64,000 nt of DNA from Rhea pennata (lineage: Eukaryota; Chordata; Aves; Rheiformes; Rheidae): positions 102,157,435-102,221,434 of the forward strand of contig NC_084665.1 of NCBI RefSeq assembly GCF_028389875.1, given 5' to 3'. The notes below the pieces were generated by a model that was not told the origin of the DNA, ran no database searches, and saw nothing but the letters and a program-made list of their open reading frames with translations. A program made the translations under genes and the position numbers. Of this stretch, positions 1-13,900 are shown piece after piece (position 1 is the first letter of the stretch; every line of letters starts with the position of its first letter).

Positions 1-25
1 TTATTGTACTACAGAAAGAATCATT

Positions 26-105
26 GATAGATAGCATATGGTAGCACTGAAAACCATAGCATATGGCTATGCTATGGTTTTCAGTGCTACCATATGCTAT
101 CTATC
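26..105. repeat. Perfect palindrome, 38-bp arms, 4-nt loop
   Basis: Positions 26-63 are the exact reverse complement of 68-105, separated by TGGC. The match stops at once on the outside (T at 25 opposite T at 106). A transcript in either direction would fold into a perfect 38-bp hairpin. No flanking target-site duplication is evident. Confidence 0.97.
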
Positions 106-964
106 TGTCCACAATATTAATACAGCAGTTTTTACATTCTAGAGACTTCATTTGCTGGCTCCAGATAAGGTGATGAACATCTGACTTTTTGGGGAGTAAA
201 AGCAGATAAGCAGAAACTCTTTTAAAGAATGTTGTTGTTCAAAAAAGGAGATGACAAAAAAGTTGTTTGGAGATCACAACAAACAAGGATAAGAAAATTA
301 TATGTAGCAACAAGAAACTGGCAAATGATGAGCTGAAGCAGAATGAGGAAAAAAAAAAGATGAAGCGACATCCAATGCTCTTCTGACTGACATTACTGTG
401 GTGGACTACTTTCCTAATAAATCATGAGAAATATATATATATATATTTAATCCCAAGAACTGGATGCCACAGATAATGAAAAAACAGAAAGTGCAAAGTA
501 CCATCTTTGAAAAAAAACAAGAGAGAAAGTCTACTATATCATAGCAATACAAACATTAATTCCTTCTCCTCTCACCTAATTTAAGGAACATCTGAATGAC
601 ACAGCAGACAGTGCTACTTCTTCACATATATTTTAAGAATAGGCCTCCCCTAACATGATGCTATTTTTGATTATTTTTTCAAGAAGAAAGAGAGTCTGTT
701 ACAAATTACAAGACATGTCAACTTTATAAAAAGTCCTCTCAGACTTAAAGAAAATTAGAGACATGCACCTTGAGCATTTCAAATATTCTTCAGACGGTAA
801 TAGATTCCCTAGTATATTGCAAAAAAACACTAAGAACATGCAGTGCTTTGCAGCAGCCTATTGCACCTTTAAATACCTACAATATAGGTATTTCTTACAC
901 TGCACGGATGCTTCATAGGAGTGTTAGCTTAATTCTATTAGTATAAGCTAAACTACAGTTTCCT

Positions 965-1004
965 CTGGTGTGACACTTTCTCCACTGGTGTGACACTTTC
1001 TCCA
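965..1004. repeat. 20-bp exact tandem duplication
   Basis: The unit beginning CTGGTGTGACACTTTCTCCA occurs twice head to tail, followed by a partial CTG of a third. It lies in intronic DNA. Confidence 0.95.
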
Positions 1005-2689
1005 CTGAAACAGTAAAACCTAGACTCATGGATACTCAGCTAGACCAGACAACATATTTTAAAATAGTTTATAATAAATAATCCTAGACTGTACAAGATA
1101 ATTCATCCTAGTGATAGAAGTTCCTATACAGTTTTCTGGTAACAACATCTTTCCTTATTCAGCAACCATGGTGCACACTTTAGAGACGAGTTCAGCTGCA
1201 TTCCTGCTCAGAGAAAGAACAGACTTTGCCCCTCTATCACATCCATTAGAAGAGCTCTTTCAATCCTGTAGACTACACCTGCCTAGCAATTGATTATTAG
1301 TATTAAGACCAAAACTCATCTTATCATGACCTTCTGTTAAAGTCACCTTGACATAAAAATCCCTTCAGCTCAATTTCAAAAGCCATTACTGGTTACAGAT
1401 ATTACATTAAGGCTTGAGCAGCTACAGATTACCTTGCTGTATCACATGCCCTCAGCTTTTATGGCACCTTTTAAAGGTACATGCTTCTCCCAAAGCAAAA
1501 TTACTCTTCATTATTAGAAAAACTGCTGTCCGTGCTTTTAGGTTCTCACAAAGAGCTCTAGAAAAAAAGCTACACATCCAATATGACCTAAGGCAACCTA
1601 CCTCAAAAGATGGCTTTTTTTATTTTTTGTTTGGACTAGCACTTGCTGATAGTAAGTATAGAATACTTCTCTTGCAGACAGGGAGCAAAGTGACAAAGCC
1701 TGACATGGGGATCATTTCACTTAAAATATATTGTTATATTTGAAGAATAATCTGCTACATGGCCCTGGAATCCAAACAGACTCGCTCCTTTCCCTGAATC
1801 ATGAGCTGGTATTTGAGGAGTGACCAACTACCATACTAGGTTTCTGTCTGCTGTGAACATGAAAAAGGATGCCATACCTCCTTGCTCTTGCACAGCAGAG
1901 CATCCATGAGGGACATACAGTTTCCTTTTTGAATAAGACAGATCCAGGGTTGGACAAACATACTTCCTCTTGTCTCCGAAAGCCAGACAAACTTAGCTCC
2001 CCAGTTAAACTTTGGTCACAAGCTTGAAAACTATTCTTATTACAATGAAGCTTAACATAGTGAATTAAACGAATGACAGAACTGGCAGCAACAGCATTTC
2101 CCCTTCTACAGTATACCTTATGATTAAGAAAAAGGCAACTTCAAAGCAACTTCTAAAATATCCTGAAAACTGAGAAAAAGTGCTTCAGGTGAATATTTTT
2201 TTGCACTGATAAAAAAAATGATTATTTTTAACCCTTTGTTTCTATTGTGGCAGATTAAAAATATCTGAAAAATGAAAAAATGTCTGATTTTGACAATTCT
2301 AGAAAAATCCTAAGACTTCTTCCTTATGTGCATCTTGAAAGATCTGTAAGTCTCAGTATGATGTTCTGCTTTTGAACTGCCAGATTTAGCAACAGGTACA
2401 CCTCAAGAGAAGGGACAACAAAGGAGGGCAAACTTTTATTACAGTTCACTTGCTCAGTAATACAAACCATATGTTCTTCCAAGTGGAAAAACACAGCTAT
2501 CTTTTGGAGAATCAAAGTCAGGGTGAGTCTGCCAAAATCCTTTGAAGTGGGCTACAAGATATTCTTTCTGTGGAAAATCCCATGATCTCAACCAACTCCC
2601 ACTACCAGGGTTAAGAGGCACTGTGTTCTTACTAAAGTCCCAGAGCAGTGCGAAAGACCCTAGTTTAGACTGAGTGTTAGTATTGCACT

Positions 2690-2955
2690 GCATGTGATCT
2701 AACGAGTGCCAAGGGGGAAATAATCCCTTCCCTTGATCTACTAACTGTGCTCATGTTAAAACAGCCCACGATATTGTTGGCCTTACTTGCCACCATGGCA
2801 CACTGCCGGCTCTTTTTGAGCCTTATGTCCATCAGGGGAGCTGCCCTTCCAGGCAGTCAACCTCCTGCCTGTATCAATGCAAGGAGTAATTCTATCCCAA
2901 GTGCAAGATTTCACATTTGTCCTTGTTGACAAGGTGCAATATCGATTGCACCTCC
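2690..2955 (-). mobile_element. CR1 LINE fragment (ORF2 reverse-transcriptase region), decayed
   Basis: Read on the minus strand this resembles the stretch of avian CR1 ORF2 that encodes KCEILHLG... QCAMVASKANNIVGC... SRSREGII. It is broken by stops and shifts and inserted antisense to the window. A palindrome with 9-bp arms (2932-2940 and 2945-2953) falls at its right end. It is an old, non-functional copy. Confidence 0.75.
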
Positions 2956-3493
2956 CAGACTGTTACACAAAAAACAAATCCACGCCTTTCAAATGACCGC
3001 TGTCCCATTATATTATCTAATACAGAGATTTAACATAGCAAATAGTATTCCAAAAACCTAGTCCAGTATGCAATTCCAGACAAAAGCAGATAGACAACTT
3101 AAAATTTGCTGCATGGTTGTGATCACTGTCATTTTTCTGTTCAGTTATTTAAGCACCAGAATCATTCATGCTAAGGTCCCTCTGCTATGTACAAAAAGAA
3201 GTGAATCAACTTTTGCTGTTGGTTTGCATGAGGTTAGTAATTATTCTTTAGGAAATGCAAGGAGACTAGTGAATTCATTAATTAAAGGTCACTGAACAGG
3301 CAGTCTTTATTATATTTCAACCAACGCTCCAGAAGTAAAAATCTCTGATTGCTAGTTCCAGGTATGGCTCACTTCTGTGAATTAAAAATAGAAACCCCAC
3401 ACTTTTAAATTTACTTAACAGTAAAAACAAACACATGTGTGACTACAAAGGCTAGTACTATGCACTTCTACTGAAACAAAAAAGCTCCAGTAC

Positions 3494-3619
3494 CTTAAAA
3501 GCTTTGTTTTTCTCTTCTTTCTGCTGTTTCTCTACTTCAACATGGCGTGCCAGACGATCCAAGGTTGACGTAACCCTTTCCTTCTGGTAGTCAATGTGAT
3601 CTTTACGTTTAATGTTTCT
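3494..3619 (-). CDS. ZNF451: ZNF451 exon: charged helical segment
   Basis: 42 codons between acceptor ATTATAG and donor AAG|GTACTG. The peptide begins RNIKRKDHIDYQKERV and continues LARHVEVEKQQKEEKN, nearly identical to the segment that follows the SIM module in human ZNF451. It is predicted to be helical and strongly charged. Phase 0 at both ends, so it joins the neighbouring exons cleanly. The next exon is not found in 1-3490 and must lie outside the window. Confidence 0.95.
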
Positions 3620-6600
3620 CTATAATTGAAAAGTTAAACTCTTATTTGATAATTGTTAGGCAACTAACAGGTACTAATACAGTCAAAAGTGATGCCCAAG
3701 CATCAGGATTTTAATTCAGTCCGTTATACCCCAATCTTATGTTCCATGAGCTACCTTGCTAATTTTCAGTTTCAATTCAGTAACACTGAATTATGTTTTA
3801 ACATATGTTAAATTTTTTTTAAAAAAAAGAAAGAACTCACATATTTAAGACAATTAAAGATCAACAATGTTAGCTTTGCCAAAGCACGGGAAGAGATAGC
3901 CATGACTGCATTCAGTTTTCAACAAGCCTCCAACAGATTTTTAAAAAAATCCTTACAAGATTTTTTTTTTCTTTTTTTTTTTTTTTTTTTTTAACCTTTT
4001 AAGTAGGTAAAAGATTCCAGATTTCAAAGCCAACCTACGGCCTGTCTGAAAAACTGAAGACTGGTAATTGCCACTCCAACTCAGTTCTTTAGAGAACTTC
4101 TAAGAATCTTTGCAGAGGCAGGTCATTAGCTTATTCTAGCACGAGGCATGGGATGGACACTAGCTTGCTCCTGCAACACAACCAGCTCTAGTAAGTGTCA
4201 CAGTAGAGTAGCCTGTGCACTTACAGAATATCTGCATTTCCATTAAAACCAGGCTTGTTGCACATGTCTTCTCCTGAAACACTGGAAAATAGAAGTCAAG
4301 AGAGGACCACTGCTGCCACAACAATTCAAACAGCTTACGCCCCATCACATCCTTTTACGAAGGCCCCCTGGGCTCAATCAGCCTGGGGGATACATGAGTT
4401 GTTTTGGTGATAACCACATGCTTCTGACTTGCAAATTCTTAGGAAAGCTCAGGAAAGGTGAAGCTGAGTTAAGACCACATTTCATTAGAATAAGCTTCGC
4501 TAACCCATAAACTACTTATAGAAGTCATTTTAGAAGAAAAAAGATCTGGAAGCAGGACAGATACATTTGCAGGCTAGAAAACAGACATACTGACCTATAA
4601 AGTCACTTCTAAAATGACATTTTCCTTTCCTTTTTTTTTCACTGCCCTTGTGAAAAACAATGAAAGCTAAGTCGAGTTAACTTCAAGAAAGTAAAAAAAT
4701 CTCTGAGAAAAAGTAAAAAAACCAAGAGTTAGCATCCTTGCCTTCCACTCAACAGTAGATAAAAATTAAAATTTTAAATGTTGGCTTATTTATTACTTCT
4801 TCAAAATATCTCCCATAATTATTTCAGGAAGAGTAGTTGATGGTAAATATACAAGAAATAGTAATTATTTTTTCAAATGAGAAATCTAAAGATATGACAT
4901 ACTCACATGAGCATAAGAACTGCTGTTAGGTTCTTCATCTTCACTACTGACAAGATCAATGCATTCAAGTACAGGTCTTAAAGGCCCTTCCTGAGAAAGT
5001 GTTAAAAAACACACAAAAAAAGTATTCAATTGTTTTTCTTGAAGGTAAAATGATACATGCATTACAACACAAGGTACACTACATCTGACAGGGAATTTCA
5101 TCAAAGTTTCAAAAGGATTTATTGATGAGATTCCTGCATTGTAACTTTTCCACTTAACAGGCTAATGCCTAACTACAAGTTAGTAAAAAGCACAAATAAA
5201 TAAATAACCACAAATAATTAAAATATCAACTTAACATACAAATATCAACTAGTAAAAATAAAGTGAACAATCTTGGTCTGCTCAATAGCCATACAGTCTT
5301 CACCTTCTCAATCAATTTAGAATTTATATTCATATACATAGTTGCTCAACTTGCCATTTCTTCAATGGTTCTAGGGTGTCAGACTGCTAACCAAGCCAGG
5401 AATAACCTTGGATTTCACTGACCAAAGCTAAATGTGTTTGGCTAGTTAAGACATAATTTAAATCAAATGCCAACTTCAATAGCAGTTGGACTCCTTATGC
5501 ACTTGACATCAAGAAAGCAGAAAACAGCTTCATACACACGTATGCCCTGAAAGTCCGTTCACTCCTAAGCAGGGAGTCCAGAAGCAGGTCATAAAGTTCT
5601 CTTTTTATTGAAATCAAAATAGGACAGGAAGGTGATTTTAGTTTAAAAGAAAACACACTTCACTCACTGATGCTAATACCTGCTTCATGCTAATAGTCCC
5701 TGACCTCAATGATCTTCTAATCTAGATAGTATCAACACCTGCTGTTCTTACACGCCTTTATACCCCCTCTTCTGTAATTCTGTATGTGCTTCCACACCCA
5801 TATATTCCCATTCACTCTTCATTCAGACTAGCTTTAAAATTTCTATTATAAATCTCTGCATCAGTAGAAGGCAGAATGTTGGCATGACCATGAAAAAGCA
5901 AATGGCTAAAAAATTATACCTTTAAACTTTAATTAATGACACTCTAAAGTCAGAAAAATTAAAATCAACAACATAATCTAAGCAACAGGTTCCAAGTTTT
6001 TAAAGAAGGCATAAAATAACATCTAAAACTCTACCTATATATCCATTGTAACATGATTCTTTAATTTTTAAAGGCAAAAAAGGAGTACTATGTACACATA
6101 GTCTGATATCATGTAAAAAAACCCCACACATGCTACTTATCACATGTCAACTAAACAAGCCATAAAATGAACATGAAATAGGATGAGTCTACATGCACCT
6201 AGCAAAAATATTTCCAGTTACTCTAACTCACATCCATGATCATTGCTTAGGAATGTACACATCTTTCCTGGTAACTATGTTTGCCTCATTTTTGTGGCAA
6301 CTACACAGTAAGAGGCAAAGTCAACTACAATCTCCATATGCTGTAAGAAGCTTCCCATCTCTGCTAGATTCTGAAAGTTATTATCTAACATCAAAGTAAA
6401 TAAAACAAAAGCAAACATGTTTTTATTTTTTTCTTTTTGCTTAAGTTTGTATAACATTATGTAGATTGTATCGTATGTAAAGTTTAGTGAAAAACTGTAG
6501 AACTAGCCATTTGTCTGGCAATGATGCTGGTAAATAGATGCAGCAGAACTGTTATATGCTCCAAAGATATGATTTTTTAGCAAGTTATGTTTTCTACACA

Positions 6601-7935
6601 AAACAAGGACTTAAGACATTCAGCAGCTTACTAAATTTTTGAAGAGATGCAGTATTATATCCAGTCTTTGGGCCATATATTTGGCAGTGTCCTGAATGTA
6701 CCAAAAACTAAACCAACTACAGTAGGCTAAGATGATTTATTGCCTCATGAAAAGTAGCAGAGGCAACTGTAGCAGCATGCAATTCTCTGCTGTGTTTACT
6801 GCATCTCATTCTTTCAATTCCTCCACCTTTCAAGGCTCTAAAGCTGTTCAGTTGGCCAGGCTTAACCACTCTTCACTGTCTCACTGGGGAGGAAGAGGGA
6901 TCAGATGCTGGAGATAGATAACAAAAACTTCTATGAATTGAGCAACAGGATGCAAATTAAAGGAGTGCCTAACCTTTTACATTTAATTACACAACAGAAC
7001 TTGCTTTTCTAAATGAAATCTAAAAGTTCCAATATAGATTCAGTTTTGTAGAAACTGAGACAACCTCTGTAAATTTATAAGAAATTAAATCTTTATTAGA
7101 AACAACAGGTGTTAGCAGGTGACAGTTTAAAGACAAACTCAGACCTCCTGACTGTCTAATAAGTGGTTTCAAAATGTCCATGTCTAGTTATAATAGCTGC
7201 AGTTTCTTCAAATATACACACCTTTCCTTATTTCTGTTTATTTGACTAACTCGGTTCAGCAACTAATTAAAAGTTAGGAAATTGAAAAGCAGGGAAACCT
7301 GCATTCAAGTCTAAGAAGTTCTAGTGACCAAAACAGTAAGTTGAATTAATTACAAGTAATATCATTTGCATACATGAAACACATTCTAACTTTTTTCCTT
7401 CTGTATCATGTACCTTTTACTAAACAATTTTTACATCCTTTTTTGTCTGGTTTGCATTCCAGTTTAAAAAGTTGTCATACCGCATTTGTGTTTAAAATGA
7501 CTTCTCAAAGAAGAAATACATTGTATTTCACATATATAGTCATGTACCTTTTCCTTCTTGGGAAAAAGGATACATGATTATATATGTGCAATACGAAAAA
7601 TAAATGACATCTGTCTATATATACTCCTGAATTAAGGCAAGCCCCGAATTAAACTTTTGGGCTAGTTTATTTTTCATTTTTTGATGGTTTAACTTTTAGA
7701 AAAATGACTGAAATCTTAAAAAAATGAAAAAAAAATTAAAATTAAAAATGGAAGAACTACTGTCCTGGGTCAGAACAAAAATTCATCTGGCCTACAATAA
7801 ATACTTTGATAAAGTTTAAGAATCAGGGAAAACAAATCCTATATATCTATTTAGCAATTGCTTAAGTCAATGTGTGAGTAACCTTGACTGAGAGTCAAAA
7901 TTACTGCTCTAGATCCATCCTAGCAGAGTGGTATT

Positions 7936-7968
<33 letters not shown>

Positions 7969-10900
7969 CAAAGTCAGAATACACGTTCTAAAGAGACAGT
8001 GATTCCAGCCAGGGCTCATCACTACAGCAGTGCTCCTTTCTGCCCAGAGGACATTGGTACCAGACTGAAAGCTGAAGCTCAACAACTCTTAATGCAGTGG
8101 CCAAGGACAGAAGTCATTCTGATGGAGGGAAACTGAGTCCAGGACTATTCTTCCCTTTAAAAGTTCACAGAGGCTTTCTAAAAATTTGATACAAGCAACA
8201 GCTTCAGAGAGACTTCCTATATTTTTGAGCTCCCTTGGAGAAGTGGTGAAACATCCTTTTTCCAGAGGCACAACAGGTACTTTTGAGGGCAGTTTTAGCT
8301 CATTTGGTTAGAGTGTGGTGCTGCTAATGCCAAGGTTGCAGGTTCAATCCCCATACAGGCTGGAGGATTGGACTAGATGATCTGCAGAGGTCCCTTCCAA
8401 CCTTACTGTTCTATGATTCTAAGACACCAGTGATCATTCCCAATTAATATTCTAGTACATGAGGGGAAAGTTTTGAACAGCAGGAATTTAACTTTTGTTC
8501 TGCTGGCTCACCTCAGCACATGATCAGCCTCAAAATGAAAATTAAGAGCTTAACTAGCTAGGAAAAAATAAATAAATAAAAAGTAATAGTAACATAGTCA
8601 CACAGTGCTGATAATGCCAAGCCTGAGGATTACATTTCAGTGTCATGTATCTTGGCACGCAAGAGCCTGAGATTACAGTAGAAACAATATGGACAAGCAC
8701 TCAAAGAAGAGCTGCAAAATTTGTGGACTCTAGCTGACCATAGTCATTATTTGGCACCCAGGAAGTCATCGATGCTTGGTACTAAGCAAATATGGAACCT
8801 CAGTCTTCATATGCTATAAGCAGTTCTCCCATTCTTAAAAAGCATCTCTGATTCTCAATTACTTTTCTAAACAATCTTTGAAAGACAGCCTTCTCACCAA
8901 CAACCACTCCATAGAGCAATAAACCAATAACTAAACAGAATGTGTTTTAATTACTAGAAAAACTTCCCTGCTTGAATGATAGAAAACTGTATTTTTGAGG
9001 CTCCAGGCAGCTCTGGTGTCTTACTGGTATTCATGGCTTTGGTTGAAAACACTAGCAATGAATTAACAAAATGTAATGTCACCATGCTGTGCAAAATACC
9101 AACTGTAGCAGTGAAAGTAATCAAGTTCATTTAGTCAGCAGCTGGTAAAACAAAGCCTCAGATTCACCTCCAAGGAAAACTTCTTTTTGATGAGTTCCAT
9201 GAGGCTCATCTCTATTACTTCCAGGAGTTTTCTGAAAAAGCCCTAAATTCTGATCTCACTTCCTTCCCCTCTTTTTCATCTGTCTGTAGTTATCAGTCCT
9301 AGCTAACAGACACCTAATCCACTGATATTTCATGTAATGTTTTGTTGTTTGTTCAGTTTTTAGCTTTATGTGCATTCAGACCATAAACCCTGTTTACATA
9401 AAAAACACATTTAAACTTTTGCATAATTATACATACACTAGCATATAGAAAGCACAGAACATACTTTCAACATACAGTTCTTCACAGTTAACACATCTTT
9501 GACAAAATAATTATGTGACCATAAATATGTATACACATGTAATCATACTTATTATTGATGAACAAGTAGGGCTTAAACTAAAACATAAAATCTGACCCAT
9601 GTTGAATATTTATCCTCTAAATCTTTGTCCCAGCAGATTTCCTACTTTAAGCCAGATTAGTAACTGGTCAAAGCTGTAAACCAATGTGTATTTAGAAAGT
9701 TTTAATTTATCTAATCTAGTAAATACAAACATCCAAGTCCTTGCCTGACTTGGGTTGGGAACAAAGGTAAACATTCTGCTTCAGATTCTTCCTAGCATCT
9801 GCAAATTTTTCTTCAGTACCTACTGTGATGCTACTGAAAGCCAGAAAGATACATTATTATATAAATACAAGTATTTAACAATTCACATGGAAAGGTAACA
9901 ACTACAAAAATCTTTAAATAGTAACCACGTTTCAGGAAATCACTTGATTTTAGTACATGTGAAGGCCAAGCATTTTTAGACTTCTGGGGACCCAAAAAGT
10001 AAAAGAAAAAATTATAAAGTATCCTTTTCCTTATGACCTTTGTAGAAATCCTGCTTTTTAAATAAAAGTTTTCTTTGTTTTAATGTCATTAGTTCTTAGT
10101 GGTTCCTGCTTCCTCTGTATCTTTCAAGTCCTGCATTCCTCATCTTTTATCTCCATAAAACATCAAACAAGTTCTTGTATCTTTCTTTTCTCTACACCAT
10201 TCTGATTGTAACTAACAACAGCTTAGAATCTCCTTCTTTTCTCTATACCATTCTGACTGTAACTAACAACAGCTTAGAATCAAGTTCAAGCAATAACTGG
10301 AGATAGTCACCGCTGAGTTTTCTAGGCAAAATAGCTTCATGCTGTAATACATCTCTTCATCTTTGCAGAAAAAATCATATTAGTTCTCCTCAAATTCTGA
10401 ATCCCAAACAAAACCAATACAGTCTTGATGTTAGGATGATGAAACACTATGTAACAGCACTTGTTCTTCTTCAGCTCCAGCCTTTAAAGCTGCAAATTTT
10501 TTCTATAGGGTGTCGTGTGATTTTCTGGCACACAGAATACTGTACCATTTTGCTATAGTGCTCCTCTGCTAACTACCAGCATTCTGTGGCTATTTACTAG
10601 CAAATATTCTACATGGGCTATATGGAGTCACTATAAAACATTATAGATATCTCTCAAGATATCTAGCAGAGATCCCTATTTCTTCTATCAGTAGTAAAAA
10701 CAACTTCAAGCAAGAGCCTTTGAAAATGGGCTATTTTAATTTACCTACTCATTAAATGACTCTTATTTTATTTGTTTACAAATCAGTATACAGTAAGCCT
10801 TTTCATGTTGATAGAAGTTGCTATACGGGGGGGGGGGGAGGGGAGAAGAGAAAGAGAAAGAGAGAGAGAGAGAAACAGTCCCAAAACAGGTAAGACAGTG

Positions 10901-13900
10901 CCAAAACAAGTTTGATCTTAAAAAGTACTAAAAATACCCATTTGTAAGAAAGTAAGCAGCAACTCCAACTCTTCCAGGCCAGACAGGCACTGTCTTCTTT
11001 CTCGAGGAATGCAATAAAATACTAAAATATTGCTGCTGCTTCTTGAGAAAAAGTTTAAAAAGGAAGAGTTACAAGTATGGCGAGTATGCTATTGCTGGCA
11101 TCCAATTTAGAGCTCACTACTGGCCAGAGTCTATAAAACCTGGAAGTAGCCAATACCAATCTCTAAAGCACTTGACTAATAAGCACTAGGCTTAATGGCA
11201 GTACACAACATAGCAGAATATTTTTCTCTGAATTATACTTGAAATAAAATCACTGATAGTGGAAAAAAACTTGGCATAAATGTAATATTGCATCAGAAAA
11301 TGCAAGGGTTTTTTTATACACAAATGCTTAATTTTCCAATCCTTTATTTTGGATGCATATATATTTTTTTAATGTACTTAACATATATATTTACAGAAAA
11401 TAAACACAAATATACTACTTAGCACTATTAGCCATTATAACACAACATGCGATAGAAGTCAGGAGTAAAGGCTAGCAGCATTGTTTTAGACAATTGTATT
11501 TAAATGTTTGATAGGACTGGGTATTATTTTGAGGCCCCATATATAGTAACAAAGATAAGAAGCACCTCTGCCTGGGATAGCCTCTAACTTCCTTGGGGAA
11601 AACTTACATTTCTTAAAGGAGTATCAGAAATAAGTGGTGGTTATATAGTAGTACACATCTTAACATGTTTACAGAAAGTAAGTTTGATTTCAATACTTGT
11701 TACAAGTACAATACAAATACTTGTTTCAAGGTAAATATACACCATAAATCTAGCTCGACTTCAATATTCAATGCTAAATAAGGTGTTCAACCTTGTCTTT
11801 CAGAAAACAGCCTTTATTTACTCATTCCTAAAGGAAAGGCAAGTGCAATGCTTCACAGAAGAAGCACACACATCTGTTAGTCTCTCTGGACAGGATACTG
11901 ACAATCTCAGTTAAACACAATATAGCAAGAGAAAACAAGCGTTAAGAAATTAGAGTATTAGAAAAATATTCTGCAACACAGTTTTGTATTGGTTGATTTA
12001 AAAGAAGAAAAAAAAACATTCTAAAGGTTTGCCATTGAATAGATTTTCCTAGATTGAAGAGGAGTTTCAAAACATACAAGGAATTTGGCTGCATGATTTC
12101 ATCAAACTAACTGTCAAACTGGGTACCAGTTTTTGAGGATGTTTGAGAAGGTCTCAACATTAAAGTTCATCAGGAAAAAACATGAGCAGAGATCAACATT
12201 GTTTTTTTTTTTTTTAAAAAAAAGGAAGATTCTGATACAGAGTATGGTGACTAGAAAAATATGTCTACATATGGGCTATAAACCATATTAAATCTGTGAA
12301 TCTCTTTATTTTTGCCTTATACTTCCTAAGGAAAAAGAAAAAGGTTCAGAGCATCCTAATACAAGATATTAAGCCATTAACAATCATGGCGTGCATTATT
12401 GTAGATTAAACCATACTTTTCTGCTGGTCCACAAAGTTGGAATTTAATGATTTTAAGTGGACAAAATATGTTGTAAAGGAGAATTAAAGGGTAGGAAATT
12501 GTGGAAGAACAATTAGAAGTTTCCTGAATGAGGGTGAATCTGACTGTAGAAGCTGGAAAACTGGCAGCAGAGACTGCTTTTGACGAAAAGCCTTCATTTG
12601 ATGGAATATAACCTAATGGTGAGAATATAAATTCCTAAAGAGAGTGATCAAAGAAAAAAAAAAAGCAAGAGAAGAGGAAAAAACACAGAGAGCTTATGGC
12701 CTACAACTATTTGCTTTTAATTAAAACGATCATAGGTTGAGTTGTACAAATGGGCTTCTCTAATTCAATTTATTCAGTATCACTAGTAGTCTGGGTGTGT
12801 TGGGTTCTTGGCACGTGGAGAAAACAGTATCTGAATGTTTCAGTAGTATTCATACACAACATCTATAAAGCTTGTACATTTCTAGTCATACACATACTGT
12901 ACTGGAATGCTGATTTAAAGCTAGGCAAGCAGTTTAGAAATCCTTTTGCAAAATATAAGTTTACTTAAGAGATGTGTGGTAGTTAGAATAAATGATAGAT
13001 CAAAAAGAGGAAGCATTGCTGACATCAGGTAATAGACAATTTCAGACAACTTTCTCCCATGTATTTAATGAGAGCAGTAACATCCTTGCCCCAGGATGAC
13101 TTCTGCAAGAGACTAATCCTGCAGAAATGAGCCAAGAAGCCTTCTTCCTACATATAGTCACCTTTCTCAGCATCAGTCATCACGGCAACCACAAAGGATC
13201 CAGATAATACATAGGCAAACAAGAAAAAAGTAGCACAACCTTTGATTTTAATAAATCTCCTTTCTTTTAATTGGTGCTCAGGGTTCCTCCCACTGCCCTT
13301 CAATCATTACATATTCAAAGCTATTAGCTTCCTCATTCTTAGCCTGTTTTATTAAAAAAGTGAAACTTACACAGTCATGCAATACATGAAAACACAGAAA
13401 TATTTGTCTGCATATACAATGAATTTTGAACTCAGTTTTCATCGAATTCATCTAAAAGATTGTATCTGAAATTTCTCAATCAACTACTTACAATTTTAGC
13501 AAGAAAAAGGAAGTGCCTCTCACACTTGAGCTCTTAAATACCTCTGGAGAAGAAAAGTCTGCACACTGAATTTAGACTTTATCAGACATCATACAAAAAA
13601 ATCTACATGAGAGTATAAAAAACGCGCAAATGTCAATCACTATTCACCATTAAGAATAAAACAAATCCATAGGAAGCCAGCTATTATCACTCCTGATATC
13701 ATACAACTACTTGGTCTTATTAGCATGACTTGTTCCTTACGGGAAATCATTTTCCTATTCTTGCAGATATCCCTCCCATACAGCACTATTTCACTGATGA
13801 TGGACTGAGGCCAGAACACAGGCAGCAAAAAAAAAGTGTTCTACTTTTATTGCCTATTTAACAGACATAAATGTACTGAAGTTACATCCACATAAGCCAC

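Larger units (their letters stand above)
1..3490 (-). other. ZNF451 intron, left part
   Basis: AT-rich DNA with no further recognisable ZNF451 exon. It holds the palindrome at 26-105, a 20-bp tandem duplication at 965-1004 and a CR1 fragment near 2.7-2.95 kb. Short open frames here show no family resemblance. No splice-bounded frame resembling the next ZNF451 exon was found. Confidence 0.6.

Noticed and set aside
8287-8361. tRNA-Ile gene
   Set aside because: The acceptor stem does not pair well and the sequence continues into a CR1 3' end, so it is the head of a SINE.
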